Of a stretch of DNA of 64,000 nt, positions 45,048 through 53,983 are shown piece after piece (position 1 is the stretch's first letter; every line of letters begins with the position of its first letter). Source of the stretch: Pedobacter nototheniae (GTDB lineage Bacteria > Bacteroidota > Bacteroidia > Sphingobacteriales > Sphingobacteriaceae); NCBI RefSeq assembly GCF_004335085.1, contig NZ_RQRS01000008.1, forward strand, positions 123,827-187,826, given 5' to 3'. The notes beneath the pieces are model-generated. The model made no database searches. It saw nothing but the letters and a program-made list of their open reading frames with translations, and had not been told where the DNA came from. A program made the translations under genes and the position numbers.

Positions 45048-46037
45048 ATGAAATTATCACTAAAATTAATTGCTGCTATAGGTATGGGAGGCCTTAGCAG
45101 CGTTTCTGCCCAAACAAAACTAAATCTTAAAGGTACGGTTGCACATGCAGAAACTGGTAAAGTATATTTGCAAAAGTTTAGCAATAAAATGTTTACCACA
45201 GTAGATTCTGTACAAATTAACGATGGTAAATTTGCCTTTAATACAGCGGTTGAACTTCCTGAGTTGTACGGTTTAACCTTCGATAAGAATAAAACGCCTT
45301 TATATGTTTTCTTGGATAATAAGGCTATAACAGTTAATCTGGATTCTGCCAAATATTATAGAAGTAGTACGGTTACAGGTTCTGTAGCACAGGATTTATT
45401 TAATCAATACCGAAAAACCAAGGATGTTAAGATTGAAGATTTTATTAAAACAAATCCTTCCTCAATTGTTTCTGCTTATGTTTTGTATCGTGAATGGTCT
45501 TACCGTTTAACTCCGCAAGAAATTGAACAGAATATTGCCGCATTGGATAGAGGGTTAGATAAAACGCCTTATGTACAGGTGTTGAAGGGATTAGTGCCGG
45601 TTTTAAAATCTGTTCAGCCGGGTAATCGTGCGTTAGATTTTGAATTGCCTGATACAAATGGTAAAAAGGTTAAATTATCAGATCATTTTGGTAAATATCT
45701 GTTGGTTGATTTTTGGGCTTCCTGGTGCCCGCCATGCCGTGCTGAAAACCCAAATGTGGTTAAACTTTTTCAAAAGTATAAATCAAAAGGATTTGATGTA
45801 TTTGGTGTATCATTAGATAAAAGCAAAGAAAATTGGCTTAAAGCCATTAAAGACGATCATTTAGATTGGACTCAGGTATCTGATCTTCAGTTTTGGAACA
45901 GTGCAGGTGCAAAAATATATGGGGTTAGAGCTATTCCAGCCAATGTACTTATTGATCCTAATGGCGTAATTATAGCCAGAAATTTATACGGTGTAGATTT
46001 AGAAAAAAAATTGGAAGAAATTTTCAGTGCTAAATAA
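45048..46037 (+). CDS. TlpA-like thiol-disulfide oxidoreductase with DUF4369
   Basis: From ATG 45048 the protein has 329 residues; the longer TTG frame overlaps susD. It has a signal peptide ending SVSAQT, a DUF4369-type N-domain (about 25-120), and a thioredoxin fold (LDFELPDTNGKKVKLSDHFGKYLLVDFWASWCPPCRAEN) with the redox motif CPPC. cis-Pro is in VRAIPANVLID. It is probably a periplasmic reductase. Its location at the end of a SAM-regulated SusCD operon fits reduction of an imported disulfide such as cystine or oxidised glutathione; this is an inference. Confidence 0.9.
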   Translation: MKLSLKLIAAIGMGGLSSVSAQTKLNLKGTVAHAETGKVYLQKFSNKMFTTVDSVQINDGKFAFNTAVELPELYGLTFDKNKTPLYVFLDNKAITVNLDSAKYYRSSTVTGSVAQDLFNQYRKTKDVKIEDFIKTNPSSIVSAYVLYREWSYRLTPQEIEQNIAALDRGLDKTPYVQVLKGLVPVLKSVQPGNRALDFELPDTNGKKVKLSDHFGKYLLVDFWASWCPPCRAENPNVVKLFQKYKSKGFDVFGVSLDKSKENWLKAIKDDHLDWTQVSDLQFWNSAGAKIYGVRAIPANVLIDPNGVIIARNLYGVDLEKKLEEIFSAK

Positions 46038-46050
46038 AAAATTATAAAAA

Positions 46051-46080
46051 AAAAAGCCAGATTTTTAAATCTGGCTTTTT
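46051..46080 (+). terminator. Terminator of the SAM-regulated operon
   Basis: AAAAAGCCAGATTT (46051-46064) with AAATCTGGCTTTTT (46067-46080), a long perfect stem with A and T runs that can act in both directions. Confidence 0.92.
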
Positions 46081-46096
46081 GATATGTTTTAGAATT

Positions 46097-47485
46097 CTAG
46101 TAACCTAAAATTTTTAATACTTGTTTACTGTTTTGTTCTTCTCCAAAAACCTCAAAGTTAAAACTTTCGTCGCGGTTTCTGCGGATTAAAACATGTTTAG
46201 GACTAGGTAATAAACAGTGGTGAATACCTCCATAACCACTTAAAACTTCTTGATAAGCACCAGTATGGAAGAAGCCTAAATATTGCACTTTACGTGTTTT
46301 GGGCATAAAAACGCTATTCATATGGGCTTCCTGATTATAATAATCCTGTCCATCGCATGTAATGCCACCTAAGTTTACACGTTCATATTCAGCATCCCAA
46401 TTATTAACTGGCAAAAGAATATATTTTTGGTTTAAAGCCCAAACATCAGGTAAATTGGTAATAAAAGAACCGTCTAACATTAACCATCTTTCGCGATCAT
46501 TTTGTTGTTTACGGCCTAACACTTTGTATAAAATGCCAGAAGCCTCTGCTACAGTATATTTTCCAAATTCGGTAATAATATCTGGTTCCATTACTTCGTG
46601 GATAGCACAGATTTCTTTAATACGTTTTACAATTTCATTTACCATGTATTCGTAATCGAAATCAAAAACCAACGAATCTTTAAACGGCATACCACCACCA
46701 ATATCCAAAGTGTCTAAATCTGGATTGATTTTTTTGAACTTGCAATATAAGGTTACATATTTCTCCAACTCATTCCAATAATATGGAGAATCGGTAATAC
46801 CAGAGTTGATAAAAAAGTGTAATAATTTAACCTTAAAGTTAGGATTGGTAACGATTTTATTGTTGTAAAAATCAATTACATCTTCCATACGTACACCTAA
46901 ACGAGAAGTATAAAATTGCGAATCTGGTTGCTCTTCAGCAGCAATACGAATACCCAAATTACATGGTGTATCCATTTCTACCTCATCATCATAAAGGTTA
47001 AACTCTTCCTTATTATCCAATACCGGAATGATGTTTTTATAACCATCGTGCAACATATCTATAATATATTGCTTGTACTGATAGGTTTTAAAACCATTAC
47101 ATATAATGGTCGTATCTTTAGTTAAGTGCCCTTTTTTCTCCAATGCGTCAACCATTGGCATATCAAAAGCCGAAGAAGTTTCTAAGTGAATATTATTCTT
47201 TAAAGCCTCTTCAACGATGTGCCTAAAGTGCGAACTTTTAGTACAGTAACAATATTTATAATCGCCACGGTAATTGTTCTTTAAAATAGCAGTTTGGAAA
47301 AGAATTTTAGCCTGTTGTATTTTCTTACTAACCAGTGGTAAGTAAGTGAAACGTAGGGGAGTACCGTAAGTTTCAATCATTTCCATCAGGTTTAAATCCT
47401 GAAAATATAATTCATCATCTATAACGTCAAAGCCTTCTTGAGGAAAGCCAACACTTAGATCGAGAAATTCTGAGTAACTCTGCAT
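46097..47485 (-). CDS. Arginine decarboxylase, PLP fold type III
   Basis: This 462-residue fold-III decarboxylase (Orn/Lys/Arg/DAP group) is of the Bacteroidota arginine decarboxylase type. The N-terminus contains YKYCYCTKSSHFRHIVEEAL, where the Lys is the PLP-binding lysine. Other motifs are LDIGGGMPFKDS (phosphate-binding glycines), ITEFGKYTVAEASGI and ITCDGQDYYN. The final HTGAYQEVLSGYGGIHHCLLPSP provides the second active-site half. It makes agmatine from arginine for polyamine synthesis. It precedes the citrulline/arginine hydrolase pair in the region. Confidence 0.85.
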   Translation of the reverse strand: MQSYSEFLDLSVGFPQEGFDVIDDELYFQDLNLMEMIETYGTPLRFTYLPLVSKKIQQAKILFQTAILKNNYRGDYKYCYCTKSSHFRHIVEEALKNNIHLETSSAFDMPMVDALEKKGHLTKDTTIICNGFKTYQYKQYIIDMLHDGYKNIIPVLDNKEEFNLYDDEVEMDTPCNLGIRIAAEEQPDSQFYTSRLGVRMEDVIDFYNNKIVTNPNFKVKLLHFFINSGITDSPYYWNELEKYVTLYCKFKKINPDLDTLDIGGGMPFKDSLVFDFDYEYMVNEIVKRIKEICAIHEVMEPDIITEFGKYTVAEASGILYKVLGRKQQNDRERWLMLDGSFITNLPDVWALNQKYILLPVNNWDAEYERVNLGGITCDGQDYYNQEAHMNSVFMPKTRKVQYLGFFHTGAYQEVLSGYGGIHHCLLPSPKHVLIRRNRDESFNFEVFGEEQNSKQVLKILGY

Positions 47486-47732
47486 TTATGGTCTAAATAA
47501 TTTTTGCAAAAATGTAATTTTAAATCGAGAATTAAACGTTATTGAAAATATTTTTACTGTAGAGAAACGCTTGGTGTAACTACAAATTTTATATGGTAAT
47601 TGTTTTAATGGAAATTGTTGCCCAAAAAACTGGTTTTATATTAGGCTACTAACCTTTTTTTTAAAGAAATAACATCACTAAACGCATAATTCACGACTTA
47701 TTTGGAAAGGCGAAAAAAAAATCATTTTTTTT

Positions 47733-47773
47733 AAGGTAAAACTTAATCTCATACGTCTATAAGATTAAACCTT
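47733..47773. repeat. Imperfect inverted repeat in the 324-bp gap before the small HMA-like gene
   Basis: TTAATCT (47743-47749) pairs with AGATTAA (47762-47768), with AAGGT/ACCTT outside (47733-47737, 47769-47773). It may be a promoter-proximal operator or leader hairpin. Nothing else is recognised in 47486-47809. Confidence 0.4.
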
Positions 47774-47809
47774 AATAAAAAAATCACGAAACAATAAACT
47801 GTTGTTATT

Positions 47810-48043
47810 ATGATCTCGATCTTTAAAACCAATATTCAATCAGGTGCAGAGTTAAAAGAAATAACCAGTCACCTAAATAATTTACTATCTGGCGCCACCT
47901 GGAGCGTTGATTTATCGGATTCTGACAAGATTTTAAGAATAGATTCTACTGCTGATAAAAGTCAAGACACCATATCTCTTTTAGCTCGGTTTGGTTTCAA
48001 TTGTGAAACCTTACAAAACTTTTATGCACCACCGATTTGGTAA
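47810..48043 (+). CDS. Small ferredoxin-fold (HMA-like) protein without CxxC
   Basis: The 77-residue protein has a beta-alpha-beta-beta-alpha-beta pattern (MISIFKTNI, ELKEITSHLNNLLSG, TWSVDLSDS, KILRIDS, QDTISLLARFG, FNCETL) that resembles heavy-metal-associated domains. The metal-binding CxxC loop is missing; only one Cys remains. It may bind no metal, or act as a regulatory or accessory domain. The family is not assigned. A hairpin-like element lies upstream. Confidence 0.6.
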   Translation: MISIFKTNIQSGAELKEITSHLNNLLSGATWSVDLSDSDKILRIDSTADKSQDTISLLARFGFNCETLQNFYAPPIW

Positions 48044-48051
48044 ATAGGAAG

Positions 48052-48096
48052 AATAAAAATCGCCATACGGGGTTTACCTGAATGACGATTTTTATT
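48052..48096. terminator. Bidirectional terminator
   Basis: AATAAAAATCG (48052-48062) with CGATTTTTATT (48086-48096), an 11-bp perfect stem between convergent genes. Confidence 0.8.
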
Positions 48097-48107
48097 TTAT
48101 ATGCAAA

Positions 48108-49019
48108 TTACTTCTGAGGTAAATGTACCTCGGCAAGCATACATCGTGCGCTGCCACCACCATTTTTTTCTATGGTATATAAAGGCGCATAAATAATTTT
48201 ATTAAACTGCTCCAAAGTTGCAACCTGTTCTGGCGTTAGGCATAGATAAGCTTGTTCAGACATTACTAAAAGATTTTCTCCCTGAGCATTTTTAACCTGT
48301 AGCATGTTGCCTGCAAAACGGTTCATTTGCGCCAAGGTAATTTCAATAATTTTTTTGCCGCTATCAATTAAGCTTAATGCAACTTTTTCCTTTTCATCTA
48401 CGTTAGGAATAGATTCTAAACAAATTACAGCAAACTGATCGGCCACACACATCATTACATTGGTGTGGTAAATTGGGAAACGTTCAGCATCTATTGCCTG
48501 AAAGGCTACTGGTTCATAGCTAGTTAGCATACAAAAGTTGTTTAACACTTCTTCATCTGTACGCACGCTTAAACAAGCGTATGCAATTTTATTTGGTCTA
48601 TCCAGCACCATGCTGCCCGTACCTTCCAAAAAGAGATGTTGTTGTTCGTAAAAGCTTAAATCACTTACATGGTTTACCTCAAACTTATTCTTTAGCCCCT
48701 CTAATATGTCCTTTCTTCTTTCCAGCCTGCGGTTTTCAGAAAACATAGGATAGAGATAAACAGAGCCATCTTCGTGGAAGGAAACCCAGTTATTTGGAAA
48801 AATAGAATCAGGCTTTTCAGGCGATAAAGTGTCGTCAACTACTGTAACATCCACATCATTTTTACGAAGTAAATTTACAAAGCCATCAAACTCTTTTAAC
48901 GCCTCTGCTTGTACATTATCTTGTGTGCTTGCTTCCTGAAATTTATTATTTCCTGCCGTTTGTTCGTTAAATTTAAAATCAACCGGGCGGATCATTAATA
49001 TATGATTGGTACTTTGCAT
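48108..49019 (-). CDS. ctlX: Citrulline hydrolase (CtlX-like), amidinohydrolase fold
   Basis: The 303-residue protein of the DDAH/amidinotransferase fold shows the CtlX pattern: HILMIRPVDFKFNEQT, PDSIFPNNWVSFHEDGSVYLYPMFSENRRLERR, LFLEGTGSMVLDR, and catalytic Cys in the C-terminal GGGSARCMLAEVHLP. CtlX splits citrulline to ornithine with CO2 and ammonia. Together with the upstream arginine deiminase this would convert arginine to ornithine without carbamoyl phosphate. It is 44 bp downstream of the deiminase gene on the same strand. Confidence 0.82.
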   Translation of the reverse strand: MQSTNHILMIRPVDFKFNEQTAGNNKFQEASTQDNVQAEALKEFDGFVNLLRKNDVDVTVVDDTLSPEKPDSIFPNNWVSFHEDGSVYLYPMFSENRRLERRKDILEGLKNKFEVNHVSDLSFYEQQHLFLEGTGSMVLDRPNKIAYACLSVRTDEEVLNNFCMLTSYEPVAFQAIDAERFPIYHTNVMMCVADQFAVICLESIPNVDEKEKVALSLIDSGKKIIEITLAQMNRFAGNMLQVKNAQGENLLVMSEQAYLCLTPEQVATLEQFNKIIYAPLYTIEKNGGGSARCMLAEVHLPQK

Positions 49020-49063
49020 TTTTTTAGTATCAAATAGTAAGTATTAAGGAGTACCTTAACTTT

Positions 49064-50512
49064 TTAACTTAAATTATCTCTTAAAATAGGTAAACTCATA
49101 CAATGGAAACCACCTCTGGCTCTTGATAACTCAGCCGATGGCATTAAAATTAAGGTATCGGTAATTGTATTAGCGTCAACTTTGCCGCTTTCCAAATCCT
49201 GAATTAAATCTTTAACATTAACCACATTAAAACCACTTGCCTTAAAAGCTTCAACTGTTTTATCATTACGATCATAACCTAAAACAACACCCTCTTTAAT
49301 GGCTAAAAGGTTGCAAGAATCTGTCCATTGCTCTCTTGAATCGTAAGGAAATTGATTGTTGCCGCTATAAATAATCTTTGTTGGCTCTGTGCTATGTAAA
49401 TCGTTCTGACTAATATCATTAAGCAAAGCCTCTACATGCTCAAAGTGTTTTGGTTGACCGGGGTTGCTTTTACTAAACTGAATAGCTGTTGTAGCTTCTA
49501 ATCTTTCTGGCTCCTTTAAAAAGTTAATTGGCTCATGCGGATTATATTTAGGCGAATGTGCAATTGAATTTAAAATAACCCACGTATTGCGATTTACCTG
49601 AGTGAAAACGGTATCGAGGTGCATATAATCTCGCTTACTTGGAATTTTTACAACAGTAACCTTTTCCACCACATTATTATCAAACAACAATTTAATAGCT
49701 TCGTTTGCACCTTCTTCCGATGTTCTTTCACTGCAACCAATTAAAACATGGTTAGGGCTTACCATCATTACGTCTCCACCTTCTAAAGTGGTGCGAAATT
49801 CTGGTTCATCGCCTGGTCTTAAAAAATGTTGTGTTGGATCAGGAATTTCCAGTACATTATTACGGTACGATTCAAAAATAGGGTGGTTAAAAAATATGTA
49901 GCGCATCAAAAGCGTTTCGCGAACGCGGGCTTTTTTTGCAGGTTTATTTAGTAAAATGTGGTTATTTATGGTTGTACCAACATCCCTGGTGAAAATTAAA
50001 TTAGGAATAGGTGCAAAAATCATGGTATCATTGGCCAGCGTTCCCGAAATAAAAATTTCTGCCAACTCTTGCGGCGGAGTTGCGGTTAATTGCATTTGTA
50101 ATTTATAGGTACAACCTTCAATTGCAGAAACCGCTGCTACTAATTTTTTACGGATAGATTCATTTTCGAGCATTTGGCTCAAAAGATTTTGAACTTCAAT
50201 TACTTCATTTGAGTTATGGAAATCAGCATGATTAGGTTTATAGAAACTACGGTTTGCTTCTTCTGAATCTATTTGATTAAGCTTACCTTTAATCTTTTCA
50301 GGATCTAAGAAGTACATTAATAGTTTGATGTAATAATCATATTCATCCTTGCGGATGGTATCCAAATGTACAATATCTTCGAAAAGCCAGTCTTGTGCTT
50401 TTGATGGCACTACCTTGCCTAAACCACTATCAGGGCTATGGACTAATAATTTGCGTAACCTGCCGATTTCGGTGCTAACACCGATTTTAAAATTTTGATT
50501 CTGCTCGCTCAT
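49064..50512 (-). CDS. Arginine deiminase family protein
   Basis: The 482-residue pentein-fold protein is probably cytosolic. The N-terminus is IGVSTEIGRLRKLLVHSPDSGL. FTRDVG and TLEGGDVMMVSPNHVLIGCSERTS carry the substrate-binding Asp/Arg and Glu/Asp. HLDTVFTQVN has the catalytic His. RGGFHCMSLPI near the C-terminus has the nucleophilic Cys. It should hydrolyse arginine to citrulline and ammonia. It is longer than classical ArcA (about 410), with extra residues mainly in the first third. It leads an operon with ctlX. Confidence 0.85.
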   Translation of the reverse strand: MSEQNQNFKIGVSTEIGRLRKLLVHSPDSGLGKVVPSKAQDWLFEDIVHLDTIRKDEYDYYIKLLMYFLDPEKIKGKLNQIDSEEANRSFYKPNHADFHNSNEVIEVQNLLSQMLENESIRKKLVAAVSAIEGCTYKLQMQLTATPPQELAEIFISGTLANDTMIFAPIPNLIFTRDVGTTINNHILLNKPAKKARVRETLLMRYIFFNHPIFESYRNNVLEIPDPTQHFLRPGDEPEFRTTLEGGDVMMVSPNHVLIGCSERTSEEGANEAIKLLFDNNVVEKVTVVKIPSKRDYMHLDTVFTQVNRNTWVILNSIAHSPKYNPHEPINFLKEPERLEATTAIQFSKSNPGQPKHFEHVEALLNDISQNDLHSTEPTKIIYSGNNQFPYDSREQWTDSCNLLAIKEGVVLGYDRNDKTVEAFKASGFNVVNVKDLIQDLESGKVDANTITDTLILMPSAELSRARGGFHCMSLPILRDNLS

Positions 50513-50589
50513 ATATAAATTAGTTATTGCAAATCTATCAGAAAAAATCAGATAAGAGAATTGATATCGCAGATTTGAACAGGACTTTT

Positions 50590-50700
50590 GCTGCGGTAAA
50601 TTTGTTTGCAGCCTTGTACTTACTTCATAAACCTTATTGAAGCGGCAGCTCCTTAACTGGTTTTTACAGGTTAAGGACTACAGCAAAAAGAAGGGCTGCC
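50590..50700. promoter_or_regulatory. Structured intergenic RNA/DNA region between arginine deiminase and argS
   Basis: The 282-bp gap contains nested pairings. GGCAGC (50644-50649) pairs with GCTGCC (50695-50700), enclosing TCCTTAAC (50650-50657) with GTTAAGGA (50670-50677). An outer GCTGC/GCAGC pair lies at 50590-50594 and 50608-50612. It could be a leader of either divergent gene. No known riboswitch class was recognised. Confidence 0.4.
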
Positions 50701-50783
50701 AGAGCTGATTATTGCTGCCGTAACTTTCCAAATCCATTTTAATATAGCGCACCATTAAGCTTTCGGCTTCCACCTTTTTTCAT

Positions 50784-50791
50784 TATTTTTG
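50784..50791 (+). promoter_or_regulatory. -7 box TATTTTTG adjacent to argS ATG
   Basis: TAnnTTTG ends 3 nt before ATG 50795. A TTTC 19 nt upstream could serve as a weak -33 element. It suggests a leaderless or near-leaderless transcript. Confidence 0.45.
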
Positions 50792-50794
50792 GCC

Positions 50795-52567
50795 ATGAAT
50801 TTTATTATTTCCGAAGCGCAGCAAGCAATTAAGCAACTTTATAACGAAGATGTAGCCGAAAGCGTAATTAATATACAAGAAACCCGTAAAGAATTTGAAG
50901 GTCAGGTAACTATTGTTGCTTTTCCAATTATACGTTACTCTAAAAAATCACCTGAGCAAACTGCAAATGAGATTGGCGAATACTTGGTTGCAAATGTTGC
51001 TGAGGTTACAAAGTTTAATGTAGTTAAAGGATTTTTAAATTTAAGCATTGCCGAAAGTTACTTTCTTAACCAGTTTAATAATGAAATTTTAAACCCTGAT
51101 TTTGGTGTTTATCCATCAAATGGTAAAAAGGTAATGGTAGAATATTCTTCGCCGAACACCAATAAACCGTTGCATTTGGGCCATGTGCGTAACAATTTAT
51201 TGGGTTACTCTGTTGCCGAATTGCTTAAAGCCTATGGTTATGATGTAGTGAAGGTAAACTTGGTAAATGATAGGGGAATCCATATTTGTAAATCAATGCT
51301 GGCCTGGCAAAAATGGGGCAATGGCGAAACACCAGAAAGCTCGGGTTTAAAAGGCGACCATCTTGTAGGCAAGTATTACGTAATTTTTGATAAAGAATAT
51401 AAAAAAGAAATAGATGCTTTAAAAGCTGAAGGAATTACAGAGGAAGAGGCAAAAAAGAGCGCACCTTTAATAAAAGAAGCGCAAAATATGTTGCAACAAT
51501 GGGAAGCCGGAGATGTGGATGTAATTGCCCTTTGGGAAAAAATGAACGGATGGGTTTACAAGGGTTTTGATGTTACCTATAAGAATTTGGGCGTTGATTT
51601 TGATAAATTCTACTACGAAAGTAATACCTATTTATTAGGAAAAGATACCATTAATGAAGGTCTTGAGAAAGGTGTGTTCTTTAAAAAAGAGGACGGATCG
51701 GTTTGGATAGATTTAACTGCCGATGGGTTAGATCAGAAACTGGTATTACGTGCCGATGGAACTTCGGTTTATATTACACAGGATTTAGGTACTGCCGAAA
51801 AGAAATTTGAAGATTTCGGTATGGACGAATCTATTTATGTGGTTGGTAATGAGCAGGATTATCATTTCAAGGTTTTATTCTTGATTTTAGAAAAGCTAGG
51901 CAAAACTTGGGCTAAGGGCTTATACCATCTATCTTATGGAATGGTTGATTTGCCAAACGGTAAAATGAAAAGTCGTGAGGGAACAGTAGTTGATGCTGAT
52001 GAGTTAATTAGCGATATGATTACCACCGCTCGTGAAAAGACGGAAGAGCTGGGTAAAACCAATGATTTTACAGATGATGAGAAAGAGGAATTGTATAAAA
52101 ATATTGGTTTAGGTGCATTAAAATATTTCCTTTTAAAAGTAGAGCCTAAAAAGCGTTTGTTGTTTGATCCTAATGAAAGTATAGATTTTCAGGGGCATAC
52201 AGGGCCATTTATTCAATATACCCATGCACGTATTAAATCTTTATTAAGCAAAGCAAATTACCAAGCAAAAAAAGGAAGTGAAGATTTTGGAAATATTTTG
52301 CCTGTAGAGCTTGAAATGATTTTGCAACTGGCAAAATATCCTGCTGAGTTAGCAACTGCTGCTAAAGCACATAGCCCTGCAAGTTTGGCAAATTACCTTT
52401 TTGAATTGGCTAAATTATTCAACAAGTTTTATCACGATGTACCTCCAATTGTAAAAACTGAAGAAGGAGAGGAGAAACAATTCCGCTTAAATCTTTGTAG
52501 AAAAACTGCAGATATTATTAAATCAGGTATGTTAATTTTAGGAATTGCATCACCTGAACGTATGTAA
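50795..52567 (+). CDS. argS: Arginyl-tRNA synthetase
   Basis: The class I synthetase charges tRNA-Arg. From ATG 50795 it has 590 residues; the TTG two codons earlier is an artefact of frame extension. The Arg-N domain covers about 5-90. The HIGH-like motif is SPNTNKPLHLGHVRNN, and the KMSK region reads MVDLPNGKMKSREGTVVDADEL. The DALR anticodon-binding domain ends the protein (FNKFYHDVPPI). No catalytic part is missing. It is next to arginine-catabolic genes, though this may be coincidental. Confidence 0.96.
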   Translation: MNFIISEAQQAIKQLYNEDVAESVINIQETRKEFEGQVTIVAFPIIRYSKKSPEQTANEIGEYLVANVAEVTKFNVVKGFLNLSIAESYFLNQFNNEILNPDFGVYPSNGKKVMVEYSSPNTNKPLHLGHVRNNLLGYSVAELLKAYGYDVVKVNLVNDRGIHICKSMLAWQKWGNGETPESSGLKGDHLVGKYYVIFDKEYKKEIDALKAEGITEEEAKKSAPLIKEAQNMLQQWEAGDVDVIALWEKMNGWVYKGFDVTYKNLGVDFDKFYYESNTYLLGKDTINEGLEKGVFFKKEDGSVWIDLTADGLDQKLVLRADGTSVYITQDLGTAEKKFEDFGMDESIYVVGNEQDYHFKVLFLILEKLGKTWAKGLYHLSYGMVDLPNGKMKSREGTVVDADELISDMITTAREKTEELGKTNDFTDDEKEELYKNIGLGALKYFLLKVEPKKRLLFDPNESIDFQGHTGPFIQYTHARIKSLLSKANYQAKKGSEDFGNILPVELEMILQLAKYPAELATAAKAHSPASLANYLFELAKLFNKFYHDVPPIVKTEEGEEKQFRLNLCRKTADIIKSGMLILGIASPERM

Positions 52568-52584
52568 GGCATAATAAAAATATA

Positions 52585-52619
52585 GTCATTGCGAGACAGA
52601 AATTTTATCTCGCAATGAC
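52585..52619. terminator. Bidirectional terminator with GTCATTGCGAGA repeat
   Basis: GTCATTGCGAGA (52585-52596) with TCTCGCAATGAC (52608-52619), a perfect 12-bp stem. The sequence resembles a dispersed intergenic repeat of Bacteroidota. Confidence 0.85.
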
Positions 52620-52634
52620 CATTTATATCTTTAA

Positions 52635-53762
52635 TTACAGTTCTTTTTCTACTCCAGGTTTAACAGGAGTAATCTTTTTCTTTCTAAATGATGAAAACGA
52701 CATAGGGCTTTTAGCAGGTCTTTCATCGCCCAATAAAACACCCCATTGTTTAAACATCTCCGTACGATCGAAAATAATTTTCAGTACAGCTACAATAGGT
52801 AAAGCTAGGAACATGCCTGAAACCCCGGCGACGCTTCCGCCAATAAATACACCCAAAATAGCAAACAAAGCATTAATTTTTACTTTAGAGCCTACAATAC
52901 GAGGCATTAAAATATTATTATCCAAAAACTGAACAAAAGCAATAACGCCTAAAACAGTAATCACGGGCCATAACTCTTGAGAAGATGTAAGTGTAAGTAA
53001 TACGCCAATAATATTTCCTATTAAAGCACCAACATATGGAATGAGGTTTAAAATGGCAAAAATAACACCTATTAATAACGCATGCTTTATTCCGATTAAC
53101 ATCAAAATACCACCTAATAAAATGGTCATATAAGAAATTTGGATAAGCAAGCCAATTAAATAGCTTTTTATAATTGATTCTGTTTCATAAATGGCTTCTT
53201 TCACCTTTGGATGATGATCGGTTTTAAACCACATGAAAATAAATTTCAATAAAATATCCTTATAAAAAAGCATTAAGTAAATGTAAATTGGTAGTAAGCC
53301 AATAAAAACAAATACACCACTTAAAGTTAGCGCAGCGCCACCAGCAAGTTTGCCACCCATGTTTAATAAGTCGTTGCTTTTATCATCTATAAACTTCAAC
53401 TGTTCGGTGGTAGAGTAGTGTGTAAGCTGACTAACCCATTCGCTCAACGATTTTAAATGTAAAGCAACATTCTTCTTAATTTGAGGGAAATCTTTCACTA
53501 AAGCACCAATCTGATTAGAAAAAAACCATACAATAAGACCAACAAAGAGGGCTACGAGTACAATTGGTAAAATAATAGATAAACTTTCAGGTACTTTTTT
53601 CTTTCTTAAAAAACGGTAAACAGGTAAAAGCATTATGCTAATAAAAAAAGCCATCAGGATTGGCATTATAATATCCCGGCCGATTACAATTACAGCTACA
53701 AGAGCCATAAGGCCAAGTAGTTCTATGGATCGCTTAACCGTTATAGGAAAGTTGTTGGTCAT
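52635..53762 (-). CDS. AI-2E family transporter (PerM/YdiK-like)
   Basis: The 375-residue inner-membrane protein has about eight helices, including paired helices near 15-50 and 60-85 and a cluster at 200-330. Family traits are IILPIVLVALFVGLIVWFF, GVIFAILNLIPYVGALIGNIIGVLL, and the C-terminal GGSVAGVSGMFLALPIVAVLKIIFDR. Members export small molecules or act as cation antiporters. A role with autoinducer-2 is not implied by the name. It is convergent with argS. Confidence 0.88.
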   Translation of the reverse strand: MTNNFPITVKRSIELLGLMALVAVIVIGRDIIMPILMAFFISIMLLPVYRFLRKKKVPESLSIILPIVLVALFVGLIVWFFSNQIGALVKDFPQIKKNVALHLKSLSEWVSQLTHYSTTEQLKFIDDKSNDLLNMGGKLAGGAALTLSGVFVFIGLLPIYIYLMLFYKDILLKFIFMWFKTDHHPKVKEAIYETESIIKSYLIGLLIQISYMTILLGGILMLIGIKHALLIGVIFAILNLIPYVGALIGNIIGVLLTLTSSQELWPVITVLGVIAFVQFLDNNILMPRIVGSKVKINALFAILGVFIGGSVAGVSGMFLALPIVAVLKIIFDRTEMFKQWGVLLGDERPAKSPMSFSSFRKKKITPVKPGVEKEL

Positions 53763-53983
53763 AATTCGCTTATTTGATTTTCAGGTTTAAACAGCATTAA
53801 TATAAAAATGTTTTCGCAAACTCTAATTTAAATTATCTAAAACCTCGGTTCTCAGCCTTTATGTAATATTTTGTTTAGCTGGGTAATTAGCTCGTATTGG
53901 CGACAACTAATTTTAAAAAATTACCTGCCACAAATGATAAAGCCATAGATAAGACCTATTTTTGCAGCTTTCAGACAATAATT

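Noticed and set aside
50590..50700. Possible T-box or tRNA-like element before argS
   Set aside because: No T-box sequence, specifier loop or tRNA cloverleaf could be traced; only simple nested stems are supported.
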